From positions 304,556 through 368,555 of the forward strand of contig AMYZ01000002.1 of assembly GCA_000335715.1 (NCBI GenBank): a DNA stretch of 64,000 nt, read 5' to 3'. A program made the translations under genes and the position numbers. The first letter of the stretch is position 1, and each line of letters opens with the position of its first letter. This stretch comes from a beta proteobacterium L13 (GTDB taxonomy: Bacteria; Pseudomonadota; Gammaproteobacteria; Burkholderiales; Chromobacteriaceae). Under the pieces are notes generated by a model that saw only the letters and a program-made list of their open reading frames with translations, had not been told where the DNA came from and did not search any database. Of the stretch, positions 53,930 through 62,232 are shown piece by piece.

Positions 53930-54964
53930 ATGCCACGTATCCCCGCCCCCAATCTGTCTACCCGCCAAGCCGCCGAAGCCCGCCAGCAGCAGCTGACCAA
54001 ACCCGCTGGCAGCCTGGGCAAGCTGGAGCAGCTGGCTATCACGCTGGCCGGGCTGCAGGGGCGCGACATCCCGCTACCGCTGTCGCCGGCCATTACCGTG
54101 TTTGCCGGCGACCACGGCGTCTGCGCCGAGGGCGTATCGGCCTTTCCACCCGAAGTCACCGGCGCCATGGTGGCCAATTTTGTCCACGGCGGCGCCGCAA
54201 TCAGCGTACTGGCACGTGCCAACCAGGCACGGCTGGAGGTGGTGGACGCCGGCGTGGCCAGCGACCTGTCCGCGCTGCCCATCGTGCACGCCAAGGTGCG
54301 TGCCGGCAGCGGCAACCTGCGCCATGAAGCAGCCATGAGCCGCCAAGAGGCCGAAGCCGCACTAGAGGTTGGCCGCGACGCCGCCCGCCGCGCCATAGCC
54401 GACGGCGCCACGCTGCTGATTGCCGGCGACATGGGCATTGGCAACACCACGCCGTCTGCCGCGCTGATTTGCCGCCTCACCGGCCACAGCGTGGACGCCA
54501 TCGTTGGCCGCGGCACCGGTGTGAGCGATGCCGGCCTGGCAGTCAAACGCCAGGTGGTGGCCGACGCGCTGGCGCGTGTAGCCGGGCAAACGCTGGATGG
54601 CTACGACGTGCTGGCCGAGCTGGGCGGGCTGGAAATCGCCGCCATGGCCGGTTTTTATCTGGAAGGCGCGCGCCAGGGCGTACCGCTATTGCTGGATGGC
54701 TTTATCAGCACCGCTGCCGCGCTGGCAGCCCACGCCATCGACGCCGACATCGCCCCGTGGCTGCTGGCCAGCCATTGCTCGCAGGAAACCGGCCACGCGC
54801 TGGCGCTACAGGCGCTGGGCCTGAGCCCGCTGATCGACCTGGGCTTCCGCCTGGGCGAGGGCAGCGGTGCCGCCGCGGCGCTGCCACTGCTGCAGCAAGC
54901 CATCGCACTGCACGCCAGCATGGCCACCTTTGCCGAGGCCGGCGTGGCGGGCAAAAGCGCCTGA
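53930..54964 (+). CDS. cobT: Nicotinate-nucleotide-dimethylbenzimidazole phosphoribosyltransferase
   Basis: CobT activates dimethylbenzimidazole for attachment as the lower ligand of B12. The 344-residue protein shows the start LTKPAGSLGKLEQLA, FAGDHGVCAEGVSAFP, and the catalytic-region DLGFRLGEGSGAAAALPLL. The ATG at 53930 is chosen because AAGGA lies seven bases upstream; a longer reading is unconserved. It is divergent from btuB, 150 bases from its riboswitch, and heads cobT-cobC-cobS. Confidence 0.94.
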   Translation: MPRIPAPNLSTRQAAEARQQQLTKPAGSLGKLEQLAITLAGLQGRDIPLPLSPAITVFAGDHGVCAEGVSAFPPEVTGAMVANFVHGGAAISVLARANQARLEVVDAGVASDLSALPIVHAKVRAGSGNLRHEAAMSRQEAEAALEVGRDAARRAIADGATLLIAGDMGIGNTTPSAALICRLTGHSVDAIVGRGTGVSDAGLAVKRQVVADALARVAGQTLDGYDVLAELGGLEIAAMAGFYLEGARQGVPLLLDGFISTAAALAAHAIDADIAPWLLASHCSQETGHALALQALGLSPLIDLGFRLGEGSGAAAALPLLQQAIALHASMATFAEAGVAGKSA

Positions 54965-55099
54965 TTGCCGCATTGAAGCCATCGCCCGGGTGCCTGCTGA
55001 CGGGTATCCTTGCCAAAGCTGCGCCGCAGGCTGGCCAATAATGCCAGTAGCGGCTTGTCTGCGTTATTCATGTACTTTTGTGGCCAGGAGGCTTGCTGC

Positions 55100-55705
55100 A
55101 TGAACCCCTATACCCTCACCCTGCTGCGCCACGGCGACATAGACCACCAGGGGCGGCTGATCGGCCATACCGACCTGCCGCTCACCGCCCAAGGCCAGGC
55201 CGATATGGCCGCCAGCTGGCAGCGCATCGTGCAGCTGGCGCCGGTTAGCTGCATGGCCACCTCGCCGCTGCTGCGCTGCCGCGAGTTTGCCGTGCAGCAG
55301 GCACTGGCCAGCCGCGTACCCTTGCATGTGGCCCCGGCCTTGGCCGAGTGCCACTTTGGCGCGTGGGAAAACCGCCCGCTGGCCGATATCAGCGCCACCA
55401 CGCCAGACTGGCAAACGCTGCTGGCGCGCGGCCTGCTCACGCCGGAAGGCGGGGAAAGCTTCGATACCTTCCGTACCCGCGTGCTCACCGGCTTTACCGA
55501 GTGGATGCAGCAGGCACGCGGCAGCCACCGCGTACTGGTGAGCCACGGCGGCGTCATCAACGTGCTGCTGGCCGAGCTGCTGGGCACCGAATTCAACGTG
55601 GCGCGGCTGATGGCGGTGCAGCGCGGCGGCTTTGCCCAGCTGTCGATCCTGGATGGCCACCCGGCCTACCTGACGCGGCTGGAATCGCCGCAACCAGCGG
55701 GCTAG
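55100..55705 (+). CDS. cobC: Alpha-ribazole phosphatase (histidine phosphatase family)
   Basis: CobC removes phosphate from alpha-ribazole 5'-phosphate in nucleotide-loop assembly. The 201-residue protein has the RHG motif LTLLRHGDIDHQGRLIG with the catalytic His and the second active-site SHGGVINVLLAEL. The PALAECHFGAWENRP segment has the catalytic glutamate. AGGAGG lies nine bases before ATG 55100. The gene lies between cobT and cobS, which fixes its role by context. Confidence 0.9.
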   Translation: MNPYTLTLLRHGDIDHQGRLIGHTDLPLTAQGQADMAASWQRIVQLAPVSCMATSPLLRCREFAVQQALASRVPLHVAPALAECHFGAWENRPLADISATTPDWQTLLARGLLTPEGGESFDTFRTRVLTGFTEWMQQARGSHRVLVSHGGVINVLLAELLGTEFNVARLMAVQRGGFAQLSILDGHPAYLTRLESPQPAG

Positions 55706-55778
55706 CCCACAAGCAATGCACAGGCTACCCACGGGCAGCCCACCGTTTACCCACAATCTTATCCACAGCCTATTGCCC

Positions 55779-56642
55779 ATGCGCACCCTCATTCTGGCGA
55801 TCCAGTTTCTTACCCGCCTGCCCACACCGCAGCTGAAAACCTTCGACCCGGCGTGGCTGGCCGACGCCGCGCGCTGGTTTGCCCCGGTGGGCCTGCTGGT
55901 GGGCGCCATCGTGTGGCTGGCGGTGCTGGCCGGCAGCCTGGTGGACCCCTGGTTGGCCGCACTGGCCGGCCTGCTGGCCTGGCTGTGGGTGACCGGCGGC
56001 CTGCATATCGATGGCCTGGCCGACCTGGCCGACGCGCAGGGCGCGGCGCACCGCTCGCGCGAGCGCTTTCTGGAGGTGCTGAAAGACCCGCATCTGGGTA
56101 GCTTTGGCGTGCTGAGCCTGGCCACGCAGCTGATAGTGAAGCTGGTACTGCTGATGCTGCTGGTGAAGCTGAGCTTAGCGCCGCTTTCACCAGAGGCACT
56201 GCCGTTACCGGGTACGCTACTTTCCGCGGATGCGCCTACGGCTTATCCGGGCTACCACGGGCACCACGGCGGCACCGGCATAGAGACCGGCATCACCGCG
56301 CTGGCAGGGTTGGCCGCAACGCTGGGTGGCTTGGTGTTGGTGCCGGCCTGGGCGCGGCTGTTCACCGTGGCGTGGTCGGCCACGCTGCCCAGCCTGGCCG
56401 CGGGCAGCGGCGAACGCTTTGCCTGGCGCCCGCACTGGCCCAGCTTCTGGCTGTGCACCCTGCTGCTGGCCGCCGCCAGCGCCTGGCTGGCGCCGGCGCT
56501 GCTGCTGGCACCGCTGGCCGGGCTGTTCTGGTGGGCTTACCTGAAGCGCAAACTGGGCGGCATGACCGGCGATTGCCTGGGGGCCGGCATCGAGGTGTGC
56601 GAGAGCCTGCTGCTGCTGGCGCTGGTGGTGGCAGCACGCTGA
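55779..56642 (+). CDS. cobS: Adenosylcobinamide-GDP ribazoletransferase (cobalamin synthase)
   Basis: CobS is the membrane enzyme that joins adenosylcobinamide-GDP to alpha-ribazole phosphate. The 287-residue protein has GGLHIDGLADLADAQGAAHR and the C-terminal GGMTGDCLGAGIEVCE motif, both diagnostic, and about seven hydrophobic segments. ATG 55779 begins the usual ILAIQFLTRLP. It ends the cobT-cobC-cobS unit. Confidence 0.94.
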   Translation: MRTLILAIQFLTRLPTPQLKTFDPAWLADAARWFAPVGLLVGAIVWLAVLAGSLVDPWLAALAGLLAWLWVTGGLHIDGLADLADAQGAAHRSRERFLEVLKDPHLGSFGVLSLATQLIVKLVLLMLLVKLSLAPLSPEALPLPGTLLSADAPTAYPGYHGHHGGTGIETGITALAGLAATLGGLVLVPAWARLFTVAWSATLPSLAAGSGERFAWRPHWPSFWLCTLLLAAASAWLAPALLLAPLAGLFWWAYLKRKLGGMTGDCLGAGIEVCESLLLLALVVAAR

Positions 56643-56703
56643 TGGCGTTGACATAGCTCAGGGCGTCATGTTGAGATATTGAAAACCATTCTCAACAAAG
56701 CCC

Positions 56704-57210
56704 ATGAAACTCGACACCTTTGGCCTGGCGGCCGTCATCATTATTCCGGTCACTACCGTGCTCGTGTGAGTGGTCGCCCACTACACACTGCCTGCCCTGC
56801 CCGTCTTGCTCGGCGGCGTTTTGCTCAGCCTACTGCTGGCACTGCACATCAAACCGCTGCCCCGCTCAGCCTTGCCCACCGCGCTGTCGCGCTGGCAGCA
56901 GGCACTGAACCTGGCCGTGTGGCCCATCCTGGCGCTACCGTGGCTGCTACCGCAAGCCACGCTGCTGTTCGATGTCGTGTTCAGCTGTTGGATAGTCGCC
57001 ACGCAAACGCTGGCCTGGCGTCAAGTGGGCACGCTGACGCTGGGTTGGCCGCAACGCACGCTATGGCTGATCCTGGCAGGCTTATTCCTGCTGGCCGGCC
57101 TGCTCGCCAGTGATAGAAGCATACTGGCGCTGGTATTCGGCGCCTTGTGCGGCTGGGTAGGCCTCAGCGGCCGCCGCCCGCGCTGGGGCAGCCCGCCGCC
57201 GCAGGCATGA
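56704..57210 (+). pseudogene. Small membrane protein interrupted by an in-frame TGA
   Basis: An ATG at 56704 opens a frame coding for a hydrophobic segment (LAAVIIIPVTTVLV). A TGA at 56767-56769 stops it. The same frame continues for 146 codons to 57210, coding four or five membrane helices (VLLGGVLLSLLLALHI, WPILALPWLLPQATLLFDVV). If TGA were TGG, helix 1 would be continuous. A restart at GTG 56770 would yield 146 residues. It is either a recent nonsense mutation or a short form started at GTG. I recognise no family. Confidence 0.6.
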
Positions 57211-57242
57211 AAAACCGCGCCGGGCGGGCTGCCGGGCGCGGT
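57211..57242 (-). terminator. Intrinsic terminator of speB
   Basis: On the minus strand ACCGCGCC and GGCGCGGT pair around a twelve-base loop and run into TTTTC. It lies beyond the decamer palindrome behind speB. Confidence 0.7.
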
Positions 57243-57250
57243 GCGGGTAG

Positions 57251-57270
57251 TGCGGCCAAGGTTGGCCGCA
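57251..57270. repeat. Near-palindrome of two decamers behind speB
   Basis: TGCGGCCAAGGTTGGCCGCA is a head-to-head pair with one centre mismatch. It begins ten bases from the speB stop, the same position relative to its gene as the palindrome behind lpdA. Confidence 0.9.
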
Positions 57271-57280
57271 TTGGCTGGCG

Positions 57281-58249
57281 TTAGAGCTGGCCGGCTACCT
57301 TCTTGTTGCGCATCAGGCACAGCATGTCACAGGCGATGTGCGCTGCGGCAATAGCGGTGATTTCGCTCTGGTCGTAGCTAGGCGCCACTTCTACCACGTC
57401 CATGCCGACGATGTTGAGGTCGCCCAGGTTACGGATGATCTTCAGCGCCTGCGCGGTGGTGAGGCCACCCGGTACCGGCGTGCCGGTGCCCGGCGCGGCG
57501 GACGGGTCCAGACAGTCGATATCGAAGGTCACGTACACCGGTGCGTCGCCGATGGTTTTCTTGATTTCGGCGATGGTAGCGTCCACGCCGTTATCGTGTA
57601 CCCACGGTGCGCCCAGCACGTTCAGGCCCATGAAGTCGTCGTTCCAGGTGCGGATACCCACCTGTACCGATTTGGCCGGGTCGATCAGGCCTTCTTTCAC
57701 CGCCTTGTAGAACATGGTGCCGTGGTTCAGGCTGTCCGGCTCGTCGTCCGGCCAGGTGTCACAGTGCGCATCAAAATGCAGCAGTGCCAGCGGCTTGCCG
57801 TACTTTTCGGCGTGTGCAATCAGCAACGGGTAGGTGACGAAGTGGTCGCCGCCGAAGGTCAGCATCTTGGCACCGCTGGCCAGAATGGTGCGGGCGTGTT
57901 CGATGATGGACGGCTTGATGGTGAGCGGGTTGTGCGCGTCGAACCAGCAGTCGCCGTAGTCCACCACGGCCAGGTCTTCAAACGGGTCGAAGCCCCACGG
58001 GTAGGGCTTGAGCTCGGCCAGCTGCACGCTGGCAGCGCGGATGGCCTGCGGGCCCATGCGTGCGCCGCTGCGGAAGGTCACCGACAGGTCCAGCGGAATG
58101 CCGGATACCACCACGTCCACGCCTTCCAGGTTGCGCGTGTAGTTGCGGCGCATGAAGGACAGCACGCCGGCGTAGGTGTTTTCGATGGAAGAGCCATAAA
58201 GGCTTTGGCGGCGGATGGCACCGTCACCGCGGATTTGATCGTCAGACAT
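57281..58249 (-). CDS. speB: Agmatinase
   Basis: SpeB hydrolyses agmatine to putrescine and urea. The 322-residue protein belongs to the arginase family. Its manganese-binding motifs are GGDHFVTYP, HFDAHCDTW and DIDCLDPSAAPGTGTP. The ATG at 58249 has GGAG seven bases upstream; a longer in-frame reading crosses non-conserved sequence. No speA gene is adjacent. Agmatinase is the best call, although related ureohydrolases share the motifs. Confidence 0.9.
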   Translation of the reverse strand: MSDDQIRGDGAIRRQSLYGSSIENTYAGVLSFMRRNYTRNLEGVDVVVSGIPLDLSVTFRSGARMGPQAIRAASVQLAELKPYPWGFDPFEDLAVVDYGDCWFDAHNPLTIKPSIIEHARTILASGAKMLTFGGDHFVTYPLLIAHAEKYGKPLALLHFDAHCDTWPDDEPDSLNHGTMFYKAVKEGLIDPAKSVQVGIRTWNDDFMGLNVLGAPWVHDNGVDATIAEIKKTIGDAPVYVTFDIDCLDPSAAPGTGTPVPGGLTTAQALKIIRNLGDLNIVGMDVVEVAPSYDQSEITAIAAAHIACDMLCLMRNKKVAGQL

Positions 58250-58488
58250 GTTCGCTCCACAAAAAGAGCACGCCGTAGTGACGCCACGGCGATTACCGTC
58301 CATCTGTACAGCCGACGGTTTGAGGCTGGCGCACCCCGCGGCACGCAGCGCGAAGTGTGACGCCAGCTGCGCCACACGGCAAGTTTTATCACCATGACCG
58401 CCACAACATCCACCCTGGCCTGTTTACGGCAGACACACCTTGGGCGATGGCCATGCGCGGCCCGCCCTGACGCTGGCACGCGGCCATG

Positions 58489-58519
58489 AAAAAGCCGCCC
58501 CGATCGCTCGGGGCGGCTT
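58489..58519 (-). terminator. Intrinsic terminator of phoX
   Basis: On the minus strand AAGCCGCCCCGA pairs with TCGGGGCGGCTT around a four-base loop, with TTTTC following. It starts about 20 bases after the phoX stop. Confidence 0.9.
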
Positions 58520-58539
58520 GCCTTTGCGCTACGGCAGGC

Positions 58540-60501
58540 TTAGCTACCGATCACACCACCGTCCAGCTTGCGTACTACCACAGTACCGGCGCGCGGGCGG
58601 CCGGCTTTCGGGCCATCCGGCCAGGTGGAGATGGCAGTCGGCTTGGCCGGGTCGTTACGCTCGTTGGCCGGCTCACCCGGGTGCTGGATGTTGACGAACA
58701 TGGTTTTCATGTCCGGGGTAAAGGCCAGACCGGTGATTTCGCAACCATGCGGGCCGGTGAGGAAGCGGCGGAATTCGCCGGTTTCCGGCACCACGGCCAC
58801 CATCTGGTTGTTGCCCATGTCTTTGTACTCTTTCATGTTGACCGTAGAGGTCGACACGTCGGTCTGCACCCACAACACGCCGAGGTGGTCAAACTTCAGG
58901 CCGTCCGGGCTGCCGAAGGCGTCGCCCTTGATATTGCCCACGTGTTCCGGCTTGGCAGCGTCCGGGCGGCCAGCCAGTACGAAGATGTCCCACTTGAAGC
59001 CGGCGGCAGCGGCATCGCCACCGTTTTCCTGCCAGCGGATGATGTGGCCGAACAGGTTGGCATTGCGCGGGTTGGCCGCATCGGCACCCGGTTTGCCTTC
59101 TTTGCCGCGGTCGCTGTTGTTGGTCAGCGTGCAGTACACCTCGCCAGCTTTGCGCGGGTTGACGGCGATCCACTCCGGGCGGTCCATCTTGGTAGCGCCT
59201 ACCTTGTCGGCGGCCAGGCGCGCCATGATGGCGATCTCGCCCTGGTCGGCAAAGCCGTTTTCAGCGGTCAGGCCGTTCTGGCCGTGTACCAGCGGCAGCC
59301 AGGTGCCGTTACCGTCCGCATCGAAACGCGCTACGTACAGGGTACCTTCCGACAGCAGGCTCATATTGGCCTTGCGGTTTTTCGGGTTGTACTGGTTCTT
59401 GGAGACAAACTTGTAGATGTATTCGAAACGCTGGTCGTCACCCATGTACACCACGGCGTGGCCGCTCGGTGCGATGGTAACGGTAGCACCTTCGTGCTTG
59501 AAACGGCCCAGTGAGGTGTGTTTTACCGGCTTGGATTTCGGGTCGAACGGGTCGATTTCCACTACCCAGCCAAAGCGGTTGGCTTCGTTGGGGTTCAGCT
59601 GCAGGTCGAAGCGGAAGTCTTCTACCGCCCAGTCGTAACCGGCGCCGGTGGCGCTGATGCCATAGCGTTTTTCGTTGGTATTCAGGCTGCCGGAGTTGTT
59701 GACGAAGTAGCCGTCCCAGTTTTCTTCGCAAGTGAGGTAGGTGCCCCACGGGGTCTGGCCGTTGGCACAGTTGTTCAGCGTACCCAGCACTTCAACGCCC
59801 TTGGGGTCGGCCTCGGTCTGCATCAGTTTGTGGCCACGGGCCGGGCCGCTGATGGCCATCGGGGTGTTGACGTGAATGCGGCGCGCGTACTTGGACGGGC
59901 GCACCACTTGCCAGCCTTTGGCAGTGGCTTCTACTTCGATCACCGACACGCCGTGGGCGTGCTGCGATTTCAGTACCTTGTCGGCGTTCCACGGCTTCAT
60001 GCCGCCTACGTGCAGCAGGCCGTCGTCGGTGTATTCGTGGTTCATGGCCAGCAGGCCGTGCTTGGAACCGGTCGCACCCAGCGGCAGCGGGAAGTAGCTC
60101 ATGCCGTCGTGGTGCATGCCGGCCTGGGCGGCTTGCTCGGCAGCGGTGTTGGACGCGTCTTGCTTGAACGCCGGCATATTGCCGGGGATGCCCACCGGGT
60201 CGCCCCAGGCGTATAGCACATCGGCGCTGTAGCCTGCCGGTACGACTACCTTGTCTTCGAAACCGAATGGTACCGGGGCAAAGCCCAGCTTCGGTGCTGG
60301 CAGTGTACCTACGCCCTGCGCGGCTTCGGCCAGCGTGGCAAAGGTACCGGAGAACAGGCCGGCAACACCCAGTGCGCCGCTACCCTGCAGAATGCCGCGG
60401 CGGGAAAAGCGCGCTTCCAGCACGTCGGACAGTGCCGGGTTGTTACAGGTATTGGAGGTGTCGTTGACACCGTATTGCTTGAATTTGTAACTGTCAGACA
60501 T
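58540..60501 (-). CDS. phoX: PhoX-family alkaline phosphatase
   Basis: PhoX is a calcium- and iron-dependent periplasmic phosphatase. The 653-residue protein has a twin-arginine leader (FSRRGILQGSGALGVAGLF), placed after about 30 N-terminal residues as is common for this family. The DUF839 core shows LAMNHEYTDDGLL, GTYLTCEENWDGYFVNNSG, WVVEIDPFDPKSKPVKH, and FRRFLTGPHGCEITGL. The ATG at 60501 is used. A Pho-box array lies just upstream. Confidence 0.93.
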   Translation of the reverse strand: MSDSYKFKQYGVNDTSNTCNNPALSDVLEARFSRRGILQGSGALGVAGLFSGTFATLAEAAQGVGTLPAPKLGFAPVPFGFEDKVVVPAGYSADVLYAWGDPVGIPGNMPAFKQDASNTAAEQAAQAGMHHDGMSYFPLPLGATGSKHGLLAMNHEYTDDGLLHVGGMKPWNADKVLKSQHAHGVSVIEVEATAKGWQVVRPSKYARRIHVNTPMAISGPARGHKLMQTEADPKGVEVLGTLNNCANGQTPWGTYLTCEENWDGYFVNNSGSLNTNEKRYGISATGAGYDWAVEDFRFDLQLNPNEANRFGWVVEIDPFDPKSKPVKHTSLGRFKHEGATVTIAPSGHAVVYMGDDQRFEYIYKFVSKNQYNPKNRKANMSLLSEGTLYVARFDADGNGTWLPLVHGQNGLTAENGFADQGEIAIMARLAADKVGATKMDRPEWIAVNPRKAGEVYCTLTNNSDRGKEGKPGADAANPRNANLFGHIIRWQENGGDAAAAGFKWDIFVLAGRPDAAKPEHVGNIKGDAFGSPDGLKFDHLGVLWVQTDVSTSTVNMKEYKDMGNNQMVAVVPETGEFRRFLTGPHGCEITGLAFTPDMKTMFVNIQHPGEPANERNDPAKPTAISTWPDGPKAGRPRAGTVVVRKLDGGVIGS

Positions 60502-60558
60502 GTTGGAACCCCATTGCTGCAAGCGTTGAAATGAACGTTGCAACCTTAAGGTATCTTT

Positions 60559-60598
60559 GTGACAGTACGATCAAGACAATATGTCCATCACATGACAG
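60559..60598 (-). promoter_or_regulatory. Pho-box array (PhoB sites) before phoX
   Basis: On the minus strand CTGTCAT (60592-60598) and CTGTCAC (60559-60565) lie 33 bases apart, exactly three 11-base Pho repeats. TGGACAT and TCTTGAT occupy the intermediate 11-base positions. This is the PhoB tandem layout. It lies about 60-100 bases before the ATG. Confidence 0.75.
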
Positions 60599-60612
60599 GT
60601 CATGGTTGGCCG

Positions 60613-60643
60613 CAATAAAAAAGGCAGACTCGCGTCTGCCTTT
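60613..60643 (-). terminator. Intrinsic terminator of the birA-coaX-SPOR operon
   Basis: On the minus strand AAAGGCAGAC pairs with GTCTGCCTTT around a four-base loop, followed by TTTATT. It lies just after the SPOR gene and near a decamer copy. Confidence 0.88.
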
Positions 60644-60652
60644 GCCTCCCGC

Positions 60653-61522
60653 TTAGCGGCACGCCTGCACCGGTATGCCTGGTAGCAGCCGCTTTTGTAG
60701 CGCTTTGAGTTTGCTGGCGGTGGCCTCATCCAGCTGGCGGAAGCTCAGCGTGGTGACTTTCACCACATCACCGCGGCTATCCACTTTGGCCTTGTCGTAA
60801 CCGGCGGCCTTCAAGCGTTTCACCAGTGCCTGCGCGCCCTCTTCGCGGCCAAACAGGCCCAGCGACAGATGGCCCTTGAACTCGCCCGCCGTCTGCACGA
60901 TATAGCTGTCAAAACCTTTGGCTTTGAGCTCGGCAACCAGCGTCTGGGTCTCCGCCTGCGTGGCTAGCGGCGGGTAGAACACCCAGGTCTTGCCCGAGCC
61001 ACGACGCTGGTCTACGACGCTGGCTTGTGGCGGGCTGGACAACTTCAGCAAGGGCACACCGCCTTGTACACGCGCCAACTGTTGCGGGTCCAGCCCACCC
61101 CAGCTGTAGCACAGTGTCGCGGCGACCGGTTTGGCATCGGCAACTTTGGTCTCGGCCGGTTTCACGGCCTTGTCCTCAGCTTTGGCTTCCGGCACTTTGG
61201 CTTCGGGCACTTTGGCTTCGGGCTTGGCGGCAAGCACGGCGAGCTTGGTCTCTTTCGGCGCAGCTACCGTTGCGGTGGCACTGGCCACGGCTGGTGGCGC
61301 CGGCATGGCTTCGGCCTGCGGCATGCTGCTGGCGATATCGGTCACCGGCGCGCTGGCTTCTGGTGCACTGGCTAGCGGCGGTTTCCAGTTAGCCGGCAGC
61401 ATTTTCAGCTGTGCTGCATTCACTTCCTGCGCGTGAATATCCACTTCGGGCTTTTGTTTCAGCGCGCCATACAGCGCGGCCAACAGGTTGACCACTACCA
61501 GCGTTCCAATAAACCACTTCAT
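60653..61522 (-). CDS. SPOR-domain membrane protein
   Basis: The 289-residue protein has one N-terminal helix (WFIGTLVVVNLLAALYGAL) and an Ala/Pro/Lys-rich linker with repeats (AKVPEAKVPEAKAE). A C-terminal SPOR domain (about 170-250) contains TWVFYPPLATQAETQTLVAE, FDSYIVQTAGEFKGHLSLGL and LVKRLKAAGYDKAKV. SPOR domains bind denuded glycan strands at division sites. It overlaps coaX by four bases. Confidence 0.9.
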   Translation of the reverse strand: MKWFIGTLVVVNLLAALYGALKQKPEVDIHAQEVNAAQLKMLPANWKPPLASAPEASAPVTDIASSMPQAEAMPAPPAVASATATVAAPKETKLAVLAAKPEAKVPEAKVPEAKAEDKAVKPAETKVADAKPVAATLCYSWGGLDPQQLARVQGGVPLLKLSSPPQASVVDQRRGSGKTWVFYPPLATQAETQTLVAELKAKGFDSYIVQTAGEFKGHLSLGLFGREEGAQALVKRLKAAGYDKAKVDSRGDVVKVTTLSFRQLDEATASKLKALQKRLLPGIPVQACR

Positions 61523-62232
61523 GAGCCGTTCGCCACGTTTGCTAAACCATAGATGACAAGATTATCCACGATACGGGCATCAAACGGGAGGTGTGGCCGC
61601 AACAAAGCCGCGTCCCCGCCAGTGAGCAGCACCTGCGGTGCCTGCCCCCGCTGTGCGGCCAACCTGCGCACCATACGCTCTATCGCCCCGCACAATGCAT
61701 CTATCACCCCGGTGGCCAATGCGTCTTCTGTACCCTGTGGAAAGTCACACACCTGCCCTGCAGCACGATCCAGCTGCGCCGTATTGTGCGCCAGTGCTTG
61801 CAGCATCAGGCGGTAGCCCGGCAGGATGTCGCCGCCCAGATAGTCGCCGTCGGCCGTCAGCACCTCAATCGTCAGCGCGGTACCTGCGCTGGCAATCACG
61901 ACATCATCGGCACATAGCTGACGGGCACCCAGCACCGCCAGCCAGCGGTCAGCCCCCTGCTCGGCCACTTGCCGGTAGTGGTTACGCACGCCCAGTGCCG
62001 CAGGCTGTGCCCGCTGCCATTGCACAGCACAGGGTGCGGCGTCGGTAATGGCGGCACGCACGCTGCTACTGGCCACATTAGCCGCCAGCGCAGCCTCTAC
62101 CGCCAAGCCCTGCCAATGCGCGGCCAGCTGTCCCAAGTCCGCATGCGGTAAAGCTTGTACAGCAGAAAGCGTCTCGCCATCCCACAGGGCCCACTTTACG
62201 CGGCTGTTGCCGGCGTCTATCAACAGTTTCAT
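61519..62232 (-). CDS. coaX: Type III pantothenate kinase
   Basis: CoaX phosphorylates pantothenate, the first step of CoA synthesis. The 237-residue protein has the ASKHA-type phosphate-binding LLIDAGNSRVKWALWDG, the QGADRWLAVLGAR segment and GTALTIEVLTADGDYLGGDI with GYRLMLQALAHNTAQLD. It overlaps birA by four bases at its start, so the pair are translationally coupled, a common arrangement. Confidence 0.95.
   Translation of the reverse strand: MKLLIDAGNSRVKWALWDGETLSAVQALPHADLGQLAAHWQGLAVEAALAANVASSSVRAAITDAAPCAVQWQRAQPAALGVRNHYRQVAEQGADRWLAVLGARQLCADDVVIASAGTALTIEVLTADGDYLGGDILPGYRLMLQALAHNTAQLDRAAGQVCDFPQGTEDALATGVIDALCGAIERMVRRLAAQRGQAPQVLLTGGDAALLRPHLPFDARIVDNLVIYGLANVANGS

Noticed and set aside
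56767..56769. Selenocysteine at the in-frame TGA
   Set aside because: No bacterial SECIS-like hairpin directly after the codon was evident, and the membrane-helix context does not resemble a known selenoprotein.
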